Shown piece by piece: positions 1 through 5,129 of a DNA stretch of 6,150 nucleotides (the stretch's first letter is position 1; every line of letters starts with the position of its first letter). The notes beneath the pieces are model-generated. The model saw only the letters and a list, made by a program, of their open reading frames with translations. It made no database searches and was not told the DNA's origin. Source of the DNA: Candidatus Bathyarchaeota archaeon (GTDB lineage: Archaea; Thermoproteota; Bathyarchaeia; 40CM-2-53-6; FEN-987); the NCBI GenBank assembly GCA_003152955.1, contig PMBQ01000158.1, positions 1 to 6,150 of the forward strand, written 5' to 3'. The position numbers were made by a program, and so were the translations under genes.

Positions 1-143
1 CGGGCAAATTCCTTCTCGAAATCCAATACTCGAGGGCCCATGCCACTCTTTTCGGTCAAAATGCCGCTCTTCAGCACCTCAGTGACCGCGTCAATCTCCT
101 CCTTTCCAATAATTGGCTGATTGATTCGAATTATGTCGCGCAC
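1..143 (-). CDS. DegT/DnrJ/EryC1/StrS family aminotransferase, N-terminal fragment (3' end outside window)
   Basis: Reading the minus strand from a GTG at 143 gives 47 codons that run off the left edge. The peptide contains INQPIIGKEEIDAV (residues 8-20), then LKSGILTEKSGMGP (25-38) and VLDFEKEFA (39-47). This is the characteristic opening of fold-type I, PLP-dependent sugar aminotransferases of the DegT/DnrJ/EryC1/StrS family, which transaminate nucleotide-linked keto-sugars for surface polysaccharide or antibiotic-type sugars. The PLP lysine lies outside the window, so activity cannot be judged and the exact substrate is unknown. The GTG is the only plausible start, because an in-frame TAG lies 11 codons upstream and no ATG or TTG intervenes. 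There is only a weak purine-rich GAGACGG before it. The gene is transcribed divergently from the thermosome cluster, across a long non-coding gap. Confidence 0.85.
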   Translation of the reverse strand, partial: MRDIIRINQPIIGKEEIDAVTEVLKSGILTEKSGMGPRVLDFEKEFA

Positions 144-187
144 AATTACCGTCTCGTAGTTAACCCGTGTCTAGGCGAATGTCGCTC

Positions 188-200
188 TAAAAGTATTTCT
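188..200 (-). promoter_or_regulatory. Candidate TATA box for the aminotransferase gene
   Basis: On the minus strand this reads AGAAATACTTTTA, an AT-rich block in a more GC-balanced context. Its centre is about 50 bases before the GTG start at 143, which predicts a transcript start near 168 and a leader of roughly 25 bases. This is inferred from archaeal promoter spacing only. Confidence 0.35.
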
Positions 201-420
201 AGGGAGAAAGTTGCGAAATGCATACTAACTCCAGGTCAAATGCATCGATACTGATTCCTAAATTTGCAGGAAGAAACTCTCGTGTAGGGTCCAGCAGTAG
301 CTTTTGATGAAGCACCGTAAGTCACGCATCTGGGAACTGGTGTTTCCTCCATGCTGAGAAACGTGCTGACGAAACAGACTGTTGAAGCTGACCATCTATG
401 AGCCAAGCGAGGTTCTTAGT

Positions 421-458
421 TGCCTAAGATGATCCTGTTGGAAAACAGCGCGAAGGCA
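421..458. other. Nested hairpin in the intergenic region
   Basis: An outer stem TGCCT (421-425) pairs with AGGCA (454-458). An inner stem CTGTT (435-439) pairs with AACAG (444-448) and is capped by a GGAA tetraloop, which belongs to the stable GNRA class. The two stems are separated by an asymmetric internal loop of 9 and 5 bases. This may be a structured RNA element, but each stem has only five pairs, so chance is not excluded. The strand is undetermined. Confidence 0.25.
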
Positions 459-565
459 GTCGGTTCTGTCGTGGGGGGACACCCGCCAAGATGGACTTCA
501 ACTGATTGTGCTATCATTCATTGTCAAAACCTATGCTTTTCTTGTCGGCGCGCATCTCCCACAAA

Positions 566-634
566 GCTCAAAGGAATTACTCGTCGTTGAACGGTAGACC
601 GCGGACCTCTAACCGACCACTGAGCTATTTGAGG
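566..634 (-). pseudogene. tRNA-like relic (acceptor stem and D arm only)
   Basis: On the minus strand, CTCAAA (633-628) is followed by TA and then GCTC, a 12-base loop containing AGTGGTCGGTTA, and GAG. This is the standard tRNA order: end of acceptor, U8-A9, D stem, D loop, D stem. TTTGAG at 572-567 can pair with CTCAAA at the spacing expected for the 3' side of an acceptor stem, making an element of about 69 bases. No proper anticodon stem forms. The TTCAACG that could be a T loop lacks a normal T stem, and the D stem has a G-G clash. I therefore read it as a degraded tRNA or tRNA-derived scar, not a working tRNA. A chance resemblance or half of a split tRNA cannot be excluded. Confidence 0.3.
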
Positions 635-637
635 TCC
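603..637. repeat. 7-bp inverted repeat upstream of the thermosome promoter
   Basis: GGACCTC (603-609) and GAGGTCC (631-637) are perfect reverse complements around a 21-base spacer. The element ends about 12 bases before the putative TATA box of the thermosome gene, so it could be an operator or a transcribed hairpin. It overlaps the tRNA-like relic, and the two readings compete. Confidence 0.4.
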
Positions 638-644
638 AAAACGC

Positions 645-657
645 AAAGTATTTATGA
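645..657 (+). promoter_or_regulatory. Candidate TATA box/BRE of the thermosome-rpoK cluster
   Basis: The sequence AAAGTATTTATGA is AT-rich and preceded by the purine-containing CGCA, as in an archaeal BRE-TATA pair. With usual archaeal spacing, transcription would start near 677-682, leaving a leader of about 25 bases that contains the Shine-Dalgarno sequence at 692-696. Confidence 0.45.
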
Positions 658-691
658 AATTGCTTTTTGTTGTGGGTTGTTTGCGTTTAGC

Positions 692-696
692 GGAGG
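692..696 (+). promoter_or_regulatory. Strong Shine-Dalgarno sequence that fixes the thermosome TTG start
   Basis: GGAGG lies 9 bases before the TTG at 706. It matches the archaeal anti-Shine-Dalgarno sequence and decides the non-ATG start of the thermosome gene. It is the best ribosome-binding site in the window. Confidence 0.75.
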
Positions 697-705
697 CTTT
701 GAGAA

Positions 706-2358
706 TTGTCAAGTAATTTTGCGGGCCAGTCGGCAATAATTCTCAAAGAGGGGATTTCTAGATCTCAGGGTCGCGACGCTCAACATTCCAACATTACAGC
801 TGCACTGGTCATCGCAGAGTCCGTCCGTTCTTCGTTGGGTCCAAAAGGTATGGATAAGATGCTGGTGGACGGGTTTGGAGATGTCACGATCAGCAATGAT
901 GGTGCAACCATTCTCGATGAAATGGACGTCCAGAATCCTGCCGCCAAGATGATGGTTGAAGTTGCCAAAACTCAGGATGATGAGGTTGGCGATGGGACGA
1001 CGAGCGCTGTCATATTGGCAGGTGAACTACTCAGTAAGGCTCAAGCGTTGATCGACAAGGACGTTCATCCAACAGTTGTAGTAGACGGTTACCAGTCTGC
1101 AGGCGGGAAGGCTCTGGAACTTCTTCGGAAAATGGCGATCAAGGTCAATCCAACTGACAGAGTCATGCTCAGAAAGGTCGCCAAGGTAGCGCTCGCAAGC
1201 AAGCTCCTTGCGGAACACAAAGAATACGTTGCCGATCTTGCGGTTGACGCCGTTCTACAAGTCGCTGAAAAATCAGGATCCGTCTACAGAGCGGACGTTG
1301 ACGACGTGAAGGTCGAGAAGAAGCCAGGAGGCTCCCTGACCGATACTGTGCTAATCAAAGGGGTTCTCCTCGACAAGGAAGTCGTTCATCCGGGTATGCC
1401 AAGGCGAGTTGAGACCGCCAAGATCGCGCTTATCAACTGTGCTCTGGAAGTAGAGAAAACTGAGTTCGATGCAAAGCTGAACATCCAGAACCCGGGGCAG
1501 ATGAAAGGATTCTTGGACGAAGAAGAGAAGATCATGAGAAACATGGTTGACAAGATCGCTTCCAGTGGCGCGAACGTCGTAATCTGTGAGAAAGGAATTG
1601 ACGATGTAGCACAGCACTTCATGGCCAACAAGGGCATTCTGGCGGTTCGAAGAGTCAAACAGTCAGATATGGAGAAGCTTGCAAAGGCCACTGGTGGCAG
1701 GATTCTCTCAAATTTGGAGGAGATAAAATCCGCTGATCTGGGTCATGCGAAGTTGGTGGAAGAGCGCAAGGTATCGGATGATAAGATGACGTTCGTTGAA
1801 GGCTGCAAGGATCCGAAAGCCGTCAGCGTTCTTGTGCGCGGTGGAACTGAGCGCGTTGTGGACGAGGCGGAGCGAGCGATTCATGATGCGTTGAGTGTTG
1901 TTAGGGATGTTATTATTGAGCCCTATGTGGTGGCGGGGGGAGGAGCTGTTGAAGCTGAGTTGTCCAGATTGCTTAGGGTTCGTTCTCAGAAACTATCGGG
2001 CAAGGAGCAGTTGGCGATTCAAGCGTATGCTGATGCTCTCGAAGCTATTCCTTTGACATTGGCTGAGAATGCGGGGATGGATCCAATTAACGCACTGAAG
2101 GAAGTCCGGTCCAAGCACCAGGCTAAGCAGATTTGGGCCGGTATCGATCCGATCAAGGGGAGGGTTGCTGATTTGTCGAAACTCGAAGTTTATGAGCCCC
2201 TTGCTGTCAAAGTGCAGGCTCTGAAATCCGCTGGTGAAGCCGCCTGCATGATCTTGAAGATCGATGACGTAATTGCGGCTTCAAAGTCGAGGGAAGGGGG
2301 CGGAGCTCCCAAGGGGCCAGATGAAAGTGCCAAAGAAGAAGGAGAAGGCGAGTTCTAG
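706..2358 (+). CDS. ths: Thermosome subunit (group II chaperonin, 550 residues)
   Basis: ATP-driven protein-folding machine of the archaeal cytosol, a double ring of 8-9 subunits per ring with a built-in lid. The family signatures are in order: [12 protein letters not shown] (44-55), NDGATIL (64-70), the nucleotide loop GDGTTS (95-100), the apical lid helix region around 257-284, the catalytic aspartate of IHDAL (D394, equivalent to GroEL D398), AGGGA (410-414), ENAGMDP (454-460) and [13 protein letters not shown] (501-513). The length is normal. Translation starts at TTG with GGAGG 9 bases upstream. The C-terminal tail ends in EGEGEF rather than the Gly-Met-rich repeats common in thermosomes. 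rpoK overlaps its 3' end. Codon choice changes around 1855, towards TTG, GTT, GAT and AGG. I cannot tell which paralogue (alpha, beta or gamma) this is, hence the generic symbol. Confidence 0.97.
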   Translation: MSSNFAGQSAIILKEGISRSQGRDAQHSNITAALVIAESVRSSLGPKGMDKMLVDGFGDVTISNDGATILDEMDVQNPAAKMMVEVAKTQDDEVGDGTTSAVILAGELLSKAQALIDKDVHPTVVVDGYQSAGGKALELLRKMAIKVNPTDRVMLRKVAKVALASKLLAEHKEYVADLAVDAVLQVAEKSGSVYRADVDDVKVEKKPGGSLTDTVLIKGVLLDKEVVHPGMPRRVETAKIALINCALEVEKTEFDAKLNIQNPGQMKGFLDEEEKIMRNMVDKIASSGANVVICEKGIDDVAQHFMANKGILAVRRVKQSDMEKLAKATGGRILSNLEEIKSADLGHAKLVEERKVSDDKMTFVEGCKDPKAVSVLVRGGTERVVDEAERAIHDALSVVRDVIIEPYVVAGGGAVEAELSRLLRVRSQKLSGKEQLAIQAYADALEAIPLTLAENAGMDPINALKEVRSKHQAKQIWAGIDPIKGRVADLSKLEVYEPLAVKVQALKSAGEAACMILKIDDVIAASKSREGGGAPKGPDESAKEEGEGEF

Positions 2359-2629
2359 AAGGGTTTCCGTGGCGCTGATTGGCCCGAAGAAACTCACACG
2401 TTTCGAACGCGCTCGGATTGTCGGTGCGAGGGCGCTGCAGATTTCCATGGGAGCGCCAGTTCTTCTGGACGTGCCGGATTTGATCAAATCTCCCATAGAA
2501 CTCGGGGAATTGGAGTTGCGGGAGGGTGTTCTTCCAATTAGTATTCGGCGGGCGCTTCCGGATGGGACCAGCATGAACATTCCATTGAAGATTTTGCTTG
2601 AGGGAGAACGGGAAGAAGCGGAACAGTAG
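2321..2629 (+). CDS. rpoK: DNA-directed RNA polymerase subunit K (Rpo6, omega homologue)
   Basis: Small assembly subunit of archaeal RNA polymerase, homologous to bacterial omega and eukaryotic RPB6, which clamps the largest subunit. The core is unmistakable: [18 protein letters not shown] followed by MGAP (25-46), then [10 protein letters not shown] (57-66) and [11 protein letters not shown] (67-77). With ATG at 2321 the protein has 102 residues, begins with a lysine-rich stretch, and overlaps the thermosome gene by 38 bases. AAGGGG lies 4 bases before this ATG. Other possible starts in the same frame are an ATG at 2273 (118 residues) and a GTG at 2369, just after the thermosome stop and preceded by GAAGGG (86 residues). 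The overlap indicates co-transcription and probably coupled translation with the chaperonin. Identity is certain; the start is not. Confidence 0.93.
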   Translation: MKVPKKKEKASSRRVSVALIGPKKLTRFERARIVGARALQISMGAPVLLDVPDLIKSPIELGELELREGVLPISIRRALPDGTSMNIPLKILLEGEREEAEQ

Positions 2630-2637
2630 ATCGAAGA

Positions 2638-2838
2638 ATGGCTGATTCTGCAACTAACTCTGATGAGAAGACGGCTTGGGTCTATGCTTTCTTTATACTT
2701 CTCCTCATATCCCTAGCAATGTTTGCGCTGCGGTTAACTGGGAGACAGTTTTTGGTGGTCGAGTTTGAAGTTGCTCTCATCTATTTCCCAACTGCCCTTT
2801 CGGGAATTATCGCGGCCTATGTAAGCGTGACGGGCTAG
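2638..2838 (+). CDS. Small two-helix membrane protein, function unknown
   Basis: A 66-residue protein that I do not recognise. A short acidic, soluble N-terminus (about residues 1-12) leads into a hydrophobic helix at about 14-33 (from WVYAFFILLLIS), a short charged turn LTGRQ (33-37), and a second hydrophobic helix at about 44-65. The arginines at 32 and 36 lie in the turn between the helices, which suggests that the turn faces the cytoplasm. The ATG is 8 bases after the rpoK stop, so it is probably the third gene of the thermosome-rpoK transcript. Codon style resembles rpoK. Evidence that it is real: position in the cluster, ATG start, and a clean pair of membrane segments. No enzymatic motif is visible. 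Confidence 0.7.
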   Translation: MADSATNSDEKTAWVYAFFILLLISLAMFALRLTGRQFLVVEFEVALIYFPTALSGIIAAYVSVTG

Positions 2839-2841
2839 AAA

Positions 2842-2854
2842 CAAAGTAGCTTTG
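2842..2854. terminator. Possible short hairpin between convergent genes
   Basis: CAAAG (2842-2846) and CTTTG (2850-2854) form a 5-bp stem with a 3-base loop, in the 37-base gap between two convergent genes. On the minus strand it is followed by a short T-rich stretch (TTTC). The stem is weak and archaeal termination mainly uses U-tracts, so this is tentative. Confidence 0.2.
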
Positions 2855-2875
2855 CACAGGCTACGTCTGCGCAAA

Positions 2876-3259
2876 TCAGCGAACTGAGCGCACACCGTAA
2901 ACCGATCTCGGGGAGAATGGGTCGAAATATGCGAGGTGCGTCTTCGGCACCCATGTTCCGATGCGACTCGAATAACATATCGGACAGAACATGGCGCCAT
3001 AGTAACCCTCCGACCAAGTGAAGCATATTGGCGCTCCGTAGCCTGCACAGTTGAAGTTGGCAGGTAGAGTCGGATGGGAGAGGTATCCTCGAACCGGGGG
3101 CGGCCGCCACACCACAGACGGAGAAGCTATCAGTGCTGGGGCAACAGCCATCATTTCTATTGGCGGGCTCAATACCGATTGGCCGCATTTCAAGCAGTAG
3201 TTTGCTTCTTCCCTATTCTCGGCGCCACAATTTCCGCACCTTTTGGTCAACGAGAACAC
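2876..3259 (-). CDS. Small zinc-ribbon protein with a second cysteine cluster
   Basis: With a GTG start at 3259 the protein has 127 residues. Near its N-terminus is a double CxxC zinc ribbon, CGNCGAENREEANYCLKCG (residues 8-26), typical of short archaeal zinc-ribbon proteins. A proline-rich linker follows (about 32-66). The C-terminal half contains C71, C79 and a C92-P-I-C95 pair with aromatic residues between them, possibly a second, irregular metal site. No catalytic domain is recognisable; a binding or scaffolding role is inference. The frame stays open further upstream to a TTG at 3355 that overlaps the acetyltransferase stop codon (TTGA). That would give 159 residues and translational coupling, but the extra N-terminus lacks recognisable structure. 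A TTG at 3250 is also possible. The GTG is preferred because ribbons of this kind usually sit at the very start, and because a TATA-like element lies 25 bases upstream. Confidence 0.7.
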   Translation of the reverse strand: MFSLTKRCGNCGAENREEANYCLKCGQSVLSPPIEMMAVAPALIASPSVVWRPPPVRGYLSHPTLPANFNCAGYGAPICFTWSEGYYGAMFCPICYSSRIGTWVPKTHLAYFDPFSPRSVYGVRSVR

Positions 3260-3283
3260 ATGGGTGCTATGACATTCTTGGGA

Positions 3284-3296
3284 GATAATTCTTATC
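3284..3296 (-). promoter_or_regulatory. Candidate TATA-like palindrome ahead of the zinc-ribbon gene
   Basis: GATAAGAATTATC on the minus strand has palindromic 5-bp arms (GATAA/TTATC). It lies 24 bases before the GTG at 3259, the spacing expected for a leaderless archaeal transcript. If it is a promoter, the gene can be transcribed independently of the upstream acetyltransferase. Confidence 0.35.
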
Positions 3297-3351
3297 CTTT
3301 CAGTGCGTTTAGGGAGAGTTGGCTGCAATTGCGGAAGTGCAACTTGAAAAG

Positions 3352-3837
3352 TCAAGTAAGCGTTTTTGTCATTACGAATGCGTCGGAGCCATCAAAATAG
3401 TACCGGGGGATTGTTCTCGTAGTATCAAAACCCATCTTGTTGTAAAGCTTGATGGCTGGATCATTAGACACCCTCACCTCGAGGTAACATTCATCCGTAT
3501 GCAAAGCCGTGAGAGCCGAGAGCGCTTGCTCAACAAGCGAGTAGGCGATGCCTTGCTTTCGATAGTCAGGCATGACGGCGACAGAGATAATGTGTCCCTT
3601 CTTAGCAAACCGGAGTTTCTTCAGGTCAGAAAAACCATGCTCGATTCTGCACATGATGTAACCTGCAACGCGTTCCTGAGATTCCGCAACGATGAATGTT
3701 TCCGGTAACGTGGTGAAGGTGTCAATGAAGAAGTATGGGGCGTAATTCTCCGGAAGACAAACGCGATTAATGCTCATCACTGCCTCGAGATCTGCGGGAG
3801 TAAACTGGCGCAGTGCATGGTTCTTCTGGACTAACAA
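3352..3837 (-). CDS. rimI: GNAT N-terminal acetyltransferase, archaeal Ard1/RimI type
   Basis: Transfers acetyl from acetyl-CoA to the alpha-amino group of protein N-termini, co-translationally. Archaeal members combine the roles of bacterial RimI and the eukaryotic NatA catalytic subunit. Visible features of the 161-residue protein: LPENY (28-32), whose glutamate is a conserved active-site residue of archaeal Ard1; GYIMCRIEHGFS (59-70); GHIISVAV (81-88) forming the central strand; the acetyl-CoA loop RKQGIA (93-98, the R/QxxGxG/A motif); YLEVRVSN (118-125); LYNKMGF (131-137); and YYFDG (146-150) near the C-terminus. The order and length match the Sulfolobus Ard1 family closely. The start is a TTG with no Shine-Dalgarno, preceded by an AT-rich promoter at suitable spacing for a very short leader. 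Its stop overlaps a possible TTG start of the zinc-ribbon frame. Substrate specificity within the Ard1/RimI family is not decidable from sequence alone. Confidence 0.93.
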   Translation of the reverse strand: MLVQKNHALRQFTPADLEAVMSINRVCLPENYAPYFFIDTFTTLPETFIVAESQERVAGYIMCRIEHGFSDLKKLRFAKKGHIISVAVMPDYRKQGIAYSLVEQALSALTALHTDECYLEVRVSNDPAIKLYNKMGFDTTRTIPRYYFDGSDAFVMTKTLT

Positions 3838-3870
3838 AGATGGATCGGAATTTTCGCATTCGGATTCCTG

Positions 3871-3882
3871 CTATATGATATT
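3871..3882 (-). promoter_or_regulatory. Candidate TATA box of the acetyltransferase gene
   Basis: The minus strand reads AATATCATATAG, the most AT-rich block in the 100-bp divergent region. Its centre is about 40 bases before the TTG at 3837. This predicts a transcript start near 3850 and a leader of about 13 bases. Confidence 0.5.
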
Positions 3883-3902
3883 ATCTGCCAACCATCCCAA
3901 AC

Positions 3903-3930
3903 GGTATTAGAATACGTTTAAATGACGTTT
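3903..3930 (+). promoter_or_regulatory. Candidate promoter of the site-2 protease gene, with ACGTTT direct repeats
   Basis: GTATTAGAATA (3903-3913) is positioned to start transcription at about 3934-3938, so the mRNA would be nearly leaderless at the ATG at 3938. No Shine-Dalgarno is seen. Immediately after it, ACGTTT occurs at 3914-3919 and again at 3925-3930, 11 bp apart (about one helical turn), separated by an AT-rich AAATG. This arrangement could be an operator covering the transcription start. All of this is inference from spacing. Confidence 0.35.
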
Positions 3931-3937
3931 TCCTGGT

Positions 3938-5104
3938 ATGCGCAGAACCTCGGAAGGCATTCTGGTGGTATCTGAACCGTCGCAATCTGCAACCTGGACT
4001 CTGCCCGTTTATCCTCTGGACTTTGGATCGATCAAGAGCATGATCGAATATCGCTTCAACCTGCTAGATGCCTACGTGGACACTTCTGGCATGGCCACCT
4101 TCGCGGTTGCGCAAGAGCCGGTCAAGGAGAAGTTCCAAGAGCTCTTGCACGACCTCGCAAATCACAACCTAATGGCCAGGATCCAGAAAGTCGCGGACAA
4201 GCTCGTGATCTCAGTCTTCCCAAAACCAAAGCTCGGTCAACCTCGCAAAGTAATCAACCTGATTCTTTTCCTGGCTACTGTGGCCACTGTTAGTCTGGCA
4301 AGTTACTTGTACATCTTCGCGATCGATCCAAGAGTGAGCGCTATCCTTTTTGCCGGTTCCGGGTCGGGTCAACAAATGTTAGTGTTCTCGATCTCAATAC
4401 TGGGAATAGTGGGGCTTCACGAGACGGGACATGTTTTGGCCGTTCGCCATCATAAAATGGACGCGACCTTGCCGTACTTCGTGCCGGCTCCCCCACCAAT
4501 TGGAACCTTCGGTGCGGTGATCTCTCTCCGAGGTGCACCGGCGAATCGAGATCAACTATTTGACCTTGGATTTAGCGGCCCCATTGCCGGATTCCTCGCA
4601 ACTCTCGCTGTGGGGATTTTCATGGTCATGACAGCCCCCATGATAGGCGCTGAGCAGCTTGGGGCACTGATGGCCGAAAAACTTCTCGTGTCAACTGCTT
4701 GGCCTAACGTTCCCCTATTGGTAGAGTTGATTCAGCAGGCTGGATTACGAACTCTACCTCAAGGTTATGTCATGGTCCTACCGAGCGTATTCTTTGCCGT
4801 CCAGGTCGGCGCTCTAATTACCTTCCTGAATCTACTTCCTGTCTGGCAGCTTGATGGTGGTCATATCTCTCGAGCGACTTTGGGTGACCAAGGTCATAAG
4901 CTTGGCGCGTTTCTCGGCTTCGCAATTCTCATTGCAGCCGGCTTCTGGCCATTCGCAGTGCTCCTCATCATATTCATGTTCGCTAGTCGACGTCCACACC
5001 AAGGCGTCATACCGTTAGACGATGTTTCACCGCTCTCCAACTTACGAAGGGCGCTCTTCGCGATATCGCTGGTAATCCTAGCTCTCTCATTCGTCATCCT
5101 TTGA
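3938..5104 (+). CDS. Site-2 protease family intramembrane metalloprotease (M50)
   Basis: Zinc protease that cuts substrates within the membrane, often to release a membrane-bound regulator. The 388-residue protein has an N-terminal soluble domain (about 1-100; from IKSMIEYRF to KLVISVFPKP) and a first membrane helix near 105-128. A helix follows carrying the zinc motif HETGH (161-165, HExxH). Next come LPYFVPAPPPIGTFGAVI (178-195) and GPIAGFLATLAVG (214-226). The third zinc ligand is in the motif NLLPVWQLDGG (298-308, the LDG/NPDG signature), and hydrophobic helices follow at about 323-349 and 370-388. The soluble domain plus the PAPPP segment resembles the archaeal/plant EGY-type S2P branch; I see no PDZ domain. 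All metal-binding positions are intact, so it should be active. Substrate unknown. The nuclease-like gene begins 25 bases after its stop, suggesting one transcript. Confidence 0.92.
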   Translation: MRRTSEGILVVSEPSQSATWTLPVYPLDFGSIKSMIEYRFNLLDAYVDTSGMATFAVAQEPVKEKFQELLHDLANHNLMARIQKVADKLVISVFPKPKLGQPRKVINLILFLATVATVSLASYLYIFAIDPRVSAILFAGSGSGQQMLVFSISILGIVGLHETGHVLAVRHHKMDATLPYFVPAPPPIGTFGAVISLRGAPANRDQLFDLGFSGPIAGFLATLAVGIFMVMTAPMIGAEQLGALMAEKLLVSTAWPNVPLLVELIQQAGLRTLPQGYVMVLPSVFFAVQVGALITFLNLLPVWQLDGGHISRATLGDQGHKLGAFLGFAILIAAGFWPFAVLLIIFMFASRRPHQGVIPLDDVSPLSNLRRALFAISLVILALSFVIL

Positions 5105-5129
5105 CAATCCGAAATCAAGTCGAAGAACC

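Larger units (their letters stand above)
144..690. other. Long intergenic region without a convincing gene
   Basis: No reading frame in this stretch gives a protein I recognise, and the longest open frames at its right end (around 506-740) look like chance frames across non-coding DNA. What it holds: the putative aminotransferase promoter (188-200), a nested stem at 421-458, a tRNA-like relic on the minus strand (566-634), a 7-bp inverted repeat (603-637), and the thermosome promoter (about 645-657). The length is large for an archaeal divergent intergenic region, so an undetected non-coding RNA or a decayed gene is possible. Confidence 0.6.

Noticed and set aside
304..357. C/D box sRNA gene
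   Set aside because: The C-box-like TTGATGA and D-box-like CTGA are at a plausible distance, but there is no directly flanking terminal stem and no clear internal D'/C' pair. It is kept only as part of a finding on the gap, not as a feature.
476..492. G-rich/C-rich stretch GGGGGGACACCCGCC as a terminator hairpin
   Set aside because: The stem is short and imperfect, there is no T-tract, and no gene ends there.
506..739. Open frames on both strands across the thermosome upstream region
   Set aside because: They have no recognisable protein features and cross the promoter, ribosome-binding site and tRNA-like relic. They are explained as chance frames.
1351..1691. Minus-strand frames inside the thermosome gene
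   Set aside because: Shadow frames of a clearly functional coding gene, with no domains of their own.
2207..2653. Long minus-strand frames opposite rpoK
   Set aside because: The plus strand encodes an unmistakable RpoK. The opposite frames have compositions typical of antisense shadows.
2835..3188. Alternative minus-strand and plus-strand frames overlapping the zinc-ribbon gene
   Set aside because: Only the frame with CxxC-x10-CxxC has a recognisable domain; the others carry no motif.
3319..3708. Plus-strand frame opposite the acetyltransferase
   Set aside because: The minus strand shows a full Ard1/RimI signature, so the opposite frame is a shadow.
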